DNA of 40,311 bases from assembly GCA_905178155.1 (NCBI GenBank), contig CAJINV010000002.1, forward strand, positions 4,222,285 to 4,262,595. Reading direction: 5' to 3'. Positions 19,045 to 28,959 of the stretch are shown one piece after another. Position 1 is the stretch's first letter; the number at the start of each line of letters is the position of its first letter. The translations under genes were made by a program, and so were the position numbers. The notes under the pieces are model-generated. The model did no database searches, was not told the origin of the DNA, and worked only from the letters and a program-made list of their open reading frames with translations. The DNA comes from Amoebophrya sp. A120 (Eukaryota; Sar; Dinophyceae; Syndiniales; Amoebophryaceae).

Positions 19045-21061
19045 GTCTTCTTGTTTGATGCTGCAGCCACTGCTGTACTTTTCTTGCCTGAGCTTGTGTT
19101 TTAAAGTGAAGAACGTAAGAGCGAGATTCGAGAAGTAGAGGCGTCAAGTAGAAGAAAAAGATCTGTCATGCTGCCTCGGTACGTTTTTTACAAAGAAGTG
19201 TAGTTCATGTTGTAATAAAAAATCAATAAAATGTGTCTTGTTGCATGCAGCAGCAAGAAGTACTAGACCACGAGAATTTTTACGCCTGCATACCACACGG
19301 AAAACTAGTCATGGATGATGGAAAGCACCACCCTTGGTAAAAAAAATCTTCGGGCGAGAATTATCGAGGCGATTTTTGTCATGGAGAAGCTGCAACGTGA
19401 CTGTAGTTTGCGTTGCACGTCGTTGAGATTGGTCTGAATGTACTTCAAGCAAAGGAAATACGACGATACAACAGACACTAAACGCTCAAAGAATTATTTG
19501 AAGTCCTCTTCTAGATCGTGTTTGTCCAAAGCATACACTATGTTTGAAGCTGTACTAATGTTTCTAGTAGTGCGAGTGCTACTGCTACTTCGCTTGTTAC
19601 CACCTTGTTTTCATTGCTTTTTGAATTGTAGTTTTCACAGAAGATTATTCACATGAACCTGTCCACGAAAGTTTGTTTGTTTGTTTGTTTGAGTATCTAC
19701 TAGCTTGTCTTTGCATTTTTTTATGTAATTTGTTATGCTAAATTTGTCTTTGAGTTGTTTCACAAACTAACACTGTAGCTTGCCTTGTTTTGTTTCGCAG
19801 ATATTTTTTGATGCTCTGTATCATCACCTTGTTTTTATTGACTTTGCAACCAGTTTGACTTTGAATTTGAAATATTGACTTGCGCACACGACTCCTCGCT
19901 TTGAAGACGAGTTTACAACTGTAAAATACGTGTTATGACACCGACTTGATTTTTGATTCAATTTGACAACTTATAACTTCGGACTTTTCTTAAATGAAAA
20001 TGACAGAATCTCGATCCATTTTTACAACAACAAACTTCGCGATAGTTGTCAGTTTTTGTTGTCGCAAGTGGTCGTTGATTTGTTGGCAAAACTTTCGCGC
20101 TGTCGCGTTGTATTATTTAGCGCTGTCCTGTACAGAAGATATTGAAAAGAACATGGAAGATCAAACACGATCACGACACTTGTTGCATTAGCGCAGCCTG
20201 ACGACAGCAGCTTTTGCAACTAGGAATTGAAAGATGAAATTTCCGAAACAACTACGTTTGCTTTTGCTATTCAGCATCAACTGTACATAATAATCGGCGA
20301 AAGCCACCACGACCTAGCAGATTCATTCTGCGTGCGGCCTCTTTGAAGCTGCAATAACTTCAGGGACTAGAATGTGTTGGTAAGAAAAAGACCACATATT
20401 GATACTGGAAGTCGCGCCTGGCCGAGCAGAAAAGTTACGGTTACCAAGAACCCCTTACAAATAAAATTGCTCGCATCATTTTCATTTCTACCCCAGGACC
20501 ACACTGGCGGGGCCCGCTCGGAGACGGTTTTTTTTGCTCTTTGCCTTCTTTTTCCGGTTCATTTTCACGCAAATTGCATTTTAATAATTTTGCTTCCTCG
20601 CATGTTGACCCCCAAACCAGGCCTCGTAGAAGTTCACACATGTCTTCACCACGTGCCAACAAGCACTACCTTAACCTTTTATTCCTACGAACGGAGGAGC
20701 GGCTACTTGGACCTCCTCGCTTCATCTACTTTGCGACAGCAGTGACTCGCGACTTTTTTGTAGCTTTTCACGAAAATGGATGAACCCATATTTTCACTTT
20801 TCATTTTGCGGAGTAAGGCCACAGGACAGCACCACAACAGTTGGCATGGATGGGCATACTCACTCGGGGGGGGCGAATGTTAGTTTCTCTTAAGTATCCA
20901 AGAATATTAGCTGCGGTCAACATCCCTGTCGTTGTCCTCCTGCTCACCTCCTCTTGTAGCTCGATAAGTTTTTGTCGTAGAGCTGCAGAACTCCCTGACC
21001 CTGGCTGTAGAAAAAATAAGCGAAAGCATGTATGAGCTCATGTCTAATTTTTCTGCCATGA
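19045..21061. other. Intergenic region, genes 2-3
   Basis: AT-richer than the genes, with only short ORFs. A (GTTT)n run sits near 19672-19692. A possible first exon of gene 3 (20846-20878, ATG then donor GTTAGT) lies here. No IE was seen. Confidence 0.55.
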
Positions 21062-21226
21062 TCTACAATATTTTTTTTTGAAAATAAATGGACGAGAGCC
21101 GGGTCATCTTCAAAGTCTTCGACCAGTAGCACTGGGTCGACCTCCGGCGTGCCGCTCCACCCGCAACACTTAAATAACCCTTCTGCCGGCAACAGCGTCT
21201 ACACAACGGCAACATCGTCCGGCAAG

Positions 21227-24200
21227 ATGAATGCAGCCTCCTCGTCCTCCTCCAGCTGCAGGCCCCCACCGCCCAAGACGAAAGCCCCGAATCCGCCACT
21301 GAGAAGTTGTGTTAAACATCAAGTGATGGCTATCGCAAGAAAAAACTATTTCACTGGAAACTTGTAATGCAGAAAATGTATATGAATGAGAACTGTTTCT
21401 CTTGCTACAAGACAATGGCTGTTTAGCTGTGTTTTCCCGTAGGAATCTCGCATGGCAAATTTTCCCTGTGATGTAGAACAAACTTGTGGTGCAAAACTTG
21501 CAAAACCCTTACAGTGAAGCACTTTTTTCATACGATAATGGCCGCAAAAAACACCGTCGAGCTCATCGACTACTGGTCGGGAAACCCCGCGGTCGCGCTG
21601 GTGGAGGGGGTCCTGAAGTGTAAGGAGTGGGTGGAGGACGAAACTTTTCCAAAGCTTCACAGCGAAGATTTGTTCGACAATCTTCCCGAAGATGCCGGGA
21701 CGAGGAGCAAGCAGCTGATTGTGGAGAAGATCGGGGCGGTGAAGCCCTATGAGAGTGCACAACTCCCCCTCCCCCTTATTTGTGTTGCATGAACAGCAAC
21801 ACAAGCGCTGGATAAGATACAGCTTTTGCATGACAAATTCCTAGTGGATTATAGTGCTGTTTTGGATGCCGGCATCTGTCATGCAAACAGTGCTAACAGG
21901 CAAGGGGTGGATTTGGAATTTTGCATGACAAATGAGGGGGGGGAATTGTGCACTTTCATAAACCCCCGCCAGGGTTGATAAACCCGAACAACCCGAGTTA
22001 TGGGATTCTCAAACGTTACATTCTCAACTGTGACATGAATTTGTCGTGCAAAACTACCATGAACCACCAGACAATCAAGCCACCTGGCATGACAAATCCC
22101 CGAAGGGCTAAACAGCGCCTAAATCTGTGCCGGAGTTGTGATGCGAGAGTTGCAAGCTTGCCCCTTTCACTGTTGCGGTTCTTGCATCACAAATTTATGT
22201 AACAGTTCAGAATGTCACGTTTGAGAACGCCATACGAGTAACAGCCTGGTGCTGTTATGCTCCAACGTGCCGAACGTGCTCACCCCGTCGGAGTTTTGCA
22301 CCAAATGGATGCATATCAACTGCAAATTATATGTCTGGGTCTGGAAGAATGCAGGTTTGTCATGCTTGTGCGGCATGAGTCTGAAGTCTGTGATGCAGGC
22401 GCAGGAAAATTTGGGCCTCTTGCCTCTCATGCAAAAACGCAGCTTGTCATGCGAAAAACGAAACACACAGCAGCGCAAAAACTTTTCATGCTGGGCTGCA
22501 TATTGCAGTGCGCCCACAATTCGCAGATTTGCATCATAAGTTTCCGGACTCAGACATATTTGCATTTGATAATGCACATGCGCACCAACGTGTTCCAATT
22601 CACAAGGGTACTACACGGGAAGAAGCCCCAGTACTACATGCTTCTGATGGCACTGCGACCGGAAATCACCCCGAGACAGGCCAACCTGCTGTTGCGCGAG
22701 TACAGGAAGAAGCCGTATTTTGGAACAGCGGGAGGTGCGGCTGGACCTCCATTTTTACACCACCAGCAAATTGCAGCAGGCGGTGGTACTAGAGCGGTAG
22801 GGCGGTTACTAGATAGCGACAGGAACTACAACTACGGCCACGATATAACAATGGATAATTCTCGTGCTACTTCAAAGTGGGAAATGCCCAGCCTCCACTA
22901 CGTGTTCGAAGCGACGGTGATGGTAAGCCAGAACCGAATTTCCTCCGCAGCGTCGCCAGCCCCAGCACCACCCACTGACCCGCAGCTGCTGATGAGTTAC
23001 ATGAAATCCCCAAGAGTGAACGTCACTAGTTCGCTATGCAAGAAAAAAACTGTGTCAGTGTAATTTTTTGTTGCAGACGATGCAAGACACTTACGACTGT
23101 CATGCTGGACATGCATCAGTGGCTCTTTTCGTACGTCGTCTTTTCACTTACTAGGTACGCATGACAGGTTTTCTCTGTCATGCAGAGCAAACTTGTGACG
23201 CTATTCCTCCAAGAAAGTTACACTTACACAGTTTTTTTCTTCAATATTCGCCTTTCTTAGACCTGTTTCCGCAGCTGCTTAGCAGCAGTAGTGCCACGAC
23301 TGCCGGCGGAGCAGGACAGCAAAACATCAACAGTGCGGGAGGCGGTGTACCACCCTGTTCGTCTTCGCAGAGCATCTCTCTACCAAGTTCAACCTCGCCG
23401 GCAGGAGCTCTGGCAGCGACTGGAAGCAGTGGTGCCGTCGTTTGGGGACAGCATCACGTCGTGGGAGGTACTATTGGATCCTCCTCGGCAACCTCATCTT
23501 GTTGTTCGCCACGAGAACAAGTGGACGAGATGAGGGTGCAACAAGACCTAGTGGTAACATCAAATGCGGAACAAGATGAACTCCTGCAGGAAACTACCGC
23601 AAATAGAAATTCTTCAGAACAAGATGCAGGTGGAGCTATTAATTATCAGGTCAACATGACCTTAACCGGCTTCGAAGACGAGGAGGGAGATGCTGGTTGC
23701 GACGGGCGGGGCGAAAATACTTCTAGCAACTACAATTTTCATGATCACACAACTTCGTCTGGCGACCACATCGACATCCCCCCGCTCCGGCACCCACACC
23801 CCGAATACGCGGGTGCAGTGGGTGGTCAGGTAGTTGCTGCGGTTGTTCCAGGAAGTTCTTGTGCAAGTAGTACAACGTTATCCTCTGCTTTGCAACAGCA
23901 GGTCCAAGTCCAACACCAGCAACCGCAACAGCAGCCCCCGAAAGAAAACCTCTTGGTCCTTCCCCCTTCCGCCGAGTGTATGGTTTGTCTGGAAACCTTA
24001 TCAGATGCATAAATATGTTGTCTTCAGTGCCTGGGTCGTTTGGAAAGAACTTGTGATGCAAGCGAGGGAATAACAATAAGAATGGACACACTCTAGTACT
24101 TTAATGCAGCGCTGCCGAGAATAAATATGACAACAAGCACAAGGCTCGTCTCCGTGCTGGTTCTTGCAACTACCTTCCAGACCCAGACACAGTAGATGAT

Positions 24201-27200
24201 TGCATTTCATAAACCTCGGACGAAATTTCGGACTTGGGGGGCGGCGTGCGTGTCACTCTACTCTGCGGGCATTCCTTTCACTCCATGTGCCTGTTGCGGT
24301 GGCTGGACCAAACCTGCCCGGTGTGTATGCATTGCAAATATGTCTGGGTCTGGAAACTTGTAATGCTGAGTGGCGTAGCCGTAGCAAAGCATGGGGAACC
24401 CATAAAGTGATGGCTCAGCATGACAAGCTTCTGAGCTCCTTCTAGGTGTTGCCTATTCTGCACGACAAACTGCGTCGCGCCTGCATCACAGAAAGATGGG
24501 GCTTTTGAATAACGTGCATGACAGACTTGAGAGGCTTGCTAGCCGAGCAAGACAAATATCGCTTTCTTCCAGGCCCAGGCATATTTGCATTCGATAGTGT
24601 GCCGCTTCCAACAATATCCCGCACCCATGTCTGTCCAACACTTCACCAGCACGGGCTGCGAGATATGGAATGCAAATATGTCTGGGTCTGGAACAAAGCA
24701 ACTTGTCATGCTAAATCTGAATCAGGTAAAAATCTGTGTTGCATCATTACCAAAAGCTCTCCACTTTTGACCTCCTAATCGAGAGGCAGTTTCTCATGCA
24801 GGATAGGCATGATAGAACAGTCACAGAGTCTGCCATGCTGTGTCGTACATACCAGACCTCATGGGTCATGGAAAACCTGCGTGACAAATCTGGCACTCTT
24901 CCAGACCCAGACTACATTTTTGCAGTTGATACGAGATCGAGTTGTGCGAATTCTACTGCAACACCGCGACACCCGACCCGGAAAACTTCTACCTGATAAC
25001 GCCGCTTCGTATGTGCCTCATTTGCGGTTTCACTGGCTGTCTCCCCCACGCGCTGTTTCATTTCGAAACCAACCCGGGGCACTGCTACGCGCTGGACCAC
25101 GCCACGCAAAAGGTCTTATCCTGTGCAAAAGTATCGTACTCGTATTGCAATCATGCATATACAAATCCTTTTGTTAACGTAAATCCGCATTGCAAATTAT
25201 TTTCTTTTCTCATGCTGAGCAAATTTTTTGTCATGCGATTTATACGAGTGCGATGCTTTTGGGTTTCATAAGTCTTTGACTACAGCAACAACGAGTTCGC
25301 GCATGATTTTCTTCTGGACCATGACGCTGGCGCCGTGTGTGAGGAGGCTCCACCTGTGGAGGACAGTGAGGTCCTCGTACCAGCGTTCGGGAAAATGGAA
25401 AACAGCCGACACAGGAGAGTGGAACAGCAGCAGCAGCAAAGCAGCTCGACTCTGATGAATAAAGAGGACCTAGCACCAGGGAAGAAGATGAAAGGTTTGA
25501 AGAGCAAGCACGCAATATGGGACTGTCAGGATCGAAATCGACAAAGTTGAAATATTTTCTGATGTATAAACTGCAATGCATGAAGTGCACCTCTTGTAGG
25601 GATGGCAAGTGAGGCCGACTGTCAGCCTAATTGGGGTCTGCGATAGAGCTGCTAAAGTAGCATGACAAGAGACGCCTTCTGTCCCTAAACAGCATCACAA
25701 AGTGGATTTAGACGGTGCCGAAATTTGTCATGCGGCGCTCGGAAATTTGGCTTCCAACTGGTTGTATCGATTTCATGCATTAAGTACAAGTTGTTTCAAC
25801 TTTGTCGATTTCAATTCTGACACTCCCATACGCCAAGAAGAAGCAAGAAAACGCGGTGATAGAGTTTAACCAGGTGCTCACACGGCAGATGGAGGAGCAA
25901 CGGCTGTATTTCGAGGATTTACTGGATATCCTGTGCAAAAGTATCGCACTCGTATAAATGCAAGTCTTGCATTACAAATCCTTTTCTTAAGGAAAATCCG
26001 CATTACAAATTTTATTTCTCATGCTGAGGGAATTTGTAATGCATTTATACGAGTGCGATGCTTTTGCAATTCATACTGGACAAAAAGGAGCAAGACGTGC
26101 AGTCGCTGAAGCGGGATTGCCTGCACAGGTTTATCAAAGTGAAAAATCCCCCCTCCCGCTCCCCATATCAAGACGAAAGTTCTGATCATGCTGGATTTGC
26201 GTACACAAATGACGTTGTCTTGCAATATTATAGGACTGCAGCCAGATCCTCAGACTGTTTAGGAGTGTAAGCGTCTAGCTGTTTAGCATGAGAGACGCCC
26301 GCCCTGTAGGCCCAACATCGCATGAGAAACCGCATCCACAATGCAGCGCACACAACAATGCTTGCCTTCTTGCACGACAGAGCTGATTTGTGACCACAAA
26401 TCTGCATCACAAATTTTCGGAGTGATGCCTTTTTGATATGGGGAGGGGGGATTTTTCGTCACAATAAGGTTAGAAGCGTTGTCTGTTGAGTTCGACACGG
26501 TTTTGCAACAGGAAGCGAGAAAAGCGGCGGAGTTGCAGCAAGCGAAAGCCAATCTGGAAACCTTACGGAGGAAACTCGAGGGCACGAAGAAGAAGAAACA
26601 AGACTGCGAGGCCGAAATTGAGAAGTACCAACATCTTCATGATGATCCCAACCACGGTACTACTGCTCCTCTTGGTGACGCATTAGCATCTTCATCATCT
26701 TCCGGGGGCGCATGGAATAGAAGTCAACCGGTACTATCAACAAGTAGAACTACCGCACGACCCTCGCCTGATGTGCAAGCACTGGCGATGCCGGCCTCGG
26801 TCCCTCGTCTGCTCACCAGTTGCTCTTCGTCTCCGGCAACATCAGCACCGTCCTCCTCGGTCAGCATATCAAAGTTGTGCACAACTCCCCCTGCCACTCG
26901 TTTGTCATGCAAAATTATACCAAATCCAAGCAGATGCAGATCCACCCTTTGCCCGTTGGCGCTGCTTGCATGACCAGTACTGGCAGCAGGTGCCCAAGTA
27001 GCACTACAAGTTATTATCCTGTGCAGGTAGTTTGTCATGCAAAACCTGCATGATATTCTTGCTGACGCTTGTATAGGTGTTCACGCCAACATGTTACAAA
27101 TAAAGAGAGATGGGGACGAGACGAGTCGTGCACTCGGATACAACAAGCCATTAACCGCGAAGGAGAAGAAAAACCAGGAAAAGGCATTGATCAAACAGCT

Positions 27201-27630
27201 GAAACAGGAATATTAAAAGGAAAAACTCCCCCTCCCCACATTGTCATTGAAAAGGTATGTTTCCGAAAATTTGCGTTGCTGATTTGTGGGCACAAATCAC
27301 ATTTGTCTTGCAAGAAGACAAGGGCAGAAGCTTCCGTCCCACTATGGAAGCGATTTGCCATGCTCTTGGGCCTAAAGGGCAGCCATTTGCAATGCTGAAC
27401 AACTAGACCGAAGCGCCGCCATTTAGGCTGGGAATCTGGCCGCAGTGCCTTCCTGCAATACAGAGCTGATTTGTGTACACAAATCCAGCGCCAGAAGTTC
27501 CGTTTTGATATGGAGAGGGGGGATTTTTGCCTTTGATAAGGAGGTAGAAGAGTTGAAAATGAATGTGCGCATGAAAGCAAAATTCAAAAAAGAGCAACTA
27601 GAAAACTCTGGGGTGCTGGGAACCATGTAA
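21227..27630 (+). CDS. BRAP: Gene 3: BRAP2-type E3 ubiquitin ligase
   Basis: Exons: 21227-21330, 21538-21747, 21961-21998, 22235-22313, 22572-23034, 23247-23998, 24212-24325, 24597-24663, 24932-25116, 25271-25515, 25831-25926, 26076-26131, 26467-26866, 27141-27210, 27539-27630; 966 codons plus TAA. Domain order matches BRAP/IMP: an RRM-like segment (NSLVLLCSNVPNVLTPSEF, then QYYMLLMALRPEI), a RING-H2 at about 533-576 (CMVC, LLCGHSFHSMC, TCPVC), a ZnF-UBP (RMCLICGFTGC, then His and KVFDYSNNEF where BRAP has VWDY), then basic coiled coil (QQEARKAAELQQAKANLETL). BRAP proteins are ubiquitin ligases that bind ubiquitin through ZnF-UBP. A Ser/Gln-rich insert of about 240 residues separates the RRM-like part from the RING. 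The first ZnF Cys pair looks like C-x3-C, slightly unusual. The start is uncertain: 21227 is the first in-frame ATG, but the frame is open from 21062, and 20846 (MDGHTHSGGAN followed by GTTAGT) may be an upstream first exon. Confidence 0.88.
21331..21537. mobile_element. IE44, family G/J-like, TSD ATGGC
   Basis: 207 bp. Left TATCGCAAGAAAAAACTATT pairs loosely with right GAAGCACTTTTTTCATACGA. Exact TSD at 21326-21330 and 21538-21542. Joins KHQVMA to AKNTVE. Confidence 0.84.
21748..21960. mobile_element. IE45, family D, TSD AGCCC/AACCC
   Basis: 213 bp. TIR GTGCACAACTCCCCCTCCCC / GGGGGGGGAATTGTGCAC. One TSD mismatch (Lys or Asn). Confidence 0.88.
21999..22234. mobile_element. IE46, family F, TSD CGAGT
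   Basis: 236 bp. TIR GGATTCTCAAACGTTACATT / GAATGTCACGTTTGAGAACG. Exact TSD at 21994-21998 and 22235-22239. Joins NNPS to NSLVLL. Confidence 0.9.
22314..22571. mobile_element. IE47, family A, TSD ATGCA
   Basis: 258 bp. Exact TSD at 22309-22313 and 22572-22576. Lies inside the RRM-like domain; joins FCTKWM to HMRTNV. Confidence 0.91.
23035..23246. mobile_element. IE48, family G, TSD TTCGC
   Basis: 212 bp. TIR TATGCAAGAAAAAAACTGTG / ACACAGTTTTTTTCTTCAAT. Exact TSD at 23030-23034 and 23247-23251. Confidence 0.91.
23999..24211. mobile_element. IE49, family A (degenerate), TSD AACCT
   Basis: 213 bp. TIRs carry small insertions (GTCTTCAGTGCCTGGGTC; CCAGACCCAGACACAGTAG). Exact TSD at 23994-23998 and 24212-24216. 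Splits the RING between its first Cys pair and the CGH. Confidence 0.86.
24326..24596. mobile_element. IE50, family A, TSD GTGTG
   Basis: 271 bp. Exact TSD at 24321-24325 and 24597-24601. Falls within the last zinc-binding Cys codon of the RING (CPVC), which is restored by removal. Confidence 0.91.
24664..24931. mobile_element. IE51, family A, TSD CGAGA
   Basis: 268 bp. Exact TSD at 24659-24663 and 24932-24936. Joins STGCE to IELCEF at the start of the ZnF-UBP. Confidence 0.9.
25117..25270 (-). mobile_element. IE52, family B reversed, TSD GGTCT/AGTCT
   Basis: 154 bp. One TSD mismatch, synonymous (Lys-Val). Joins ATQKV to FDYSNN. Confidence 0.88.
25516..25830. mobile_element. IE53, family C reversed, TSD CGCAA/CGCCA
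   Basis: 315 bp. Interior is inverted relative to IE26 and IE28. One TSD mismatch, synonymous (Ala). Joins KSKHA to KKKQEN. Confidence 0.87.
25927..26075 (-). mobile_element. IE54, family B reversed, TSD CTGGA
   Basis: 149 bp. Exact TSD at 25922-25926 and 26076-26080. Joins FEDLLD to KKEQDV in the coiled coil. Confidence 0.91.
26132..26466. mobile_element. IE55, family E, TSD AGGTT
   Basis: 335 bp. TIR GTGAAAAATCCCCCCTCCC / GGGGAGGGGGGATTTTTCGT. Exact TSD at 26127-26131 and 26467-26471. Confidence 0.9.
26867..27140. mobile_element. IE56, family D, TSD CAGCA/CAACA
   Basis: 274 bp. Left GTTGTGCACAACTCCCCCTG, right GAGACGAGTCGTGCACTCGG. One TSD mismatch (Ser or Asn). Confidence 0.84.
27211..27538. 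mobile_element. IE57, family E, TSD AGGAA/AGGAG
   Basis: 328 bp. TIR GGAAAAACTCCCCCTCCCC / GGAGAGGGGGGATTTTTGCC. One TSD mismatch, synonymous (Glu). Last intron of gene 3. Confidence 0.88.
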
Positions 27631-28350
27631 AAATCATGATCTAGATTGTGAGTTGCAGGTGGATGTCTATTGTGATCTTGGCTTTTAATATTTCCCCATT
27701 TTTGCTTGTTGTTCCGATTTTTCATTTTCCGTCGAAGTGATCAGGAGTTGCTTCCTGTTTTAGACGAAATACTAATAAAAAATCCTCCTTGTCGTGATCA
27801 TGAAACATGATCAAGATCATTTTCTGCATGTGTGGCCTCCTCGATTGCGAGGTCAGGAGCAGATCAGAGTGAAAGAATGTACTCAAACGATCGACCCGGA
27901 CCCAAAATAAAGGGCGCTAGCCTGCAGAGATCACACGAAATCGCTTCTCCGATCAAACGAAAGTAAGCTTTCACGTCTCGCGAACGTAGTTGCCTGTCGT
28001 GATAAAGATCGCGTCCTCCCGAAAAAGTAATAATTCCGTATCGGTTGAATACTAAGATGATCCGAAAAATGCAAAAAGATATGGGATTTCGAACACCAGC
28101 AGTGTCGCGAGATCAGCAGGCGAAACAAATCCTTCTGCAGGCGGTCAAGAAATACCTTGGACACCAACAAAGAAAAACTAGAGCAGTTAGAGGAGGACGC
28201 AACTTCGGTTGACTTTTCAGCATTACATATAGGAACTACAAGGCCGCAGCTTATGTCGCGTAGTGGGAGGGTGAACGAGTGGACAGGGGGGAAGGAAAAT
28301 CGCCAGAGGGTGGGCAAGGGAAAAAATTACTATTGAAACTGCAGCAACTA
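27631..28350. other. Intergenic region after gene 3
   Basis: Stops in all frames; no IE, RNA gene or coding exon was recognised. Confidence 0.55.
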
Positions 28351-28363
28351 GCCAAAATTGGCA

Positions 28364-28665
28364 TTCCTACCCTGGTTCCAGGGTAGGTTCCAGGGTAGGT
28401 TCCGGGGTAGGTAACACGAGGGGACAGTGGATTTAAGAGGGGGGGGGGTACAGCCTACCCAGGAACCGACCCAGGAACCGACTCAACCCGACTCCTCAGC
28501 CGACCGATACAGCTCGGGGAAAAAAACAAACACGAGCTGTGGAGTCGGGTGAGGAGTCGGGTAAAAGTCGGGTCCAGGGTAGGTTTTGAGTCGGGTAAAG
28601 TCGGGTAAATAGCTCGGGAAAGGCAAAGCGACCTTGCCCGACTCTACCCGACTCCAGCCGATGCG
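28364..28665. repeat. GC-rich tandem and inverted short repeats
   Basis: TAGGTTCCAGGG repeats in tandem around 28383-28410, followed by CCCAGGAACCGA twice near 28458-28482 (complementary to it). ACCCGACTCCTCA is matched by TGAGGAGTCGGGT downstream, with several AGTCGGGT copies. The segment could form a large imperfect hairpin. Confidence 0.7.
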
Positions 28666-28676
28666 ATATCATTTGC

Positions 28677-28900
28677 GAATCTGTCTGGGTCTGGAAGCGC
28701 CCAACTTTGTCATGCATATTTTGCATGATCCACTATGATGCGCACTACTTTGCCGCCCATGTCTTGCATGATCCACTTTGTCGCGCGTGTTTTGTATAAG
28801 CCCACTTTTGTCATGCATATTTTGCATGATCCATCTTTTGCATGATCCATCACAAGTTGGATGCTTCCAGTCCCCTTCCAGCTCGCGCAGCTCTTGATCA
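28677..28900. mobile_element. Degenerate family A fragment outside a gene
   Basis: Starts TATCATTTGCGAATCTGTCT then GGGTCTGGAAG like a family A left TIR and contains several GCATGATCCA repeats. The right end and TSD are not recognisable. It is the only IE-like sequence seen outside a gene. Confidence 0.5.
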
Positions 28901-28959
28901 TCAAACACAAAGAACCACGACGACCATAAAACGCAAAGCACGGCGGCCTCTACTTCCCA

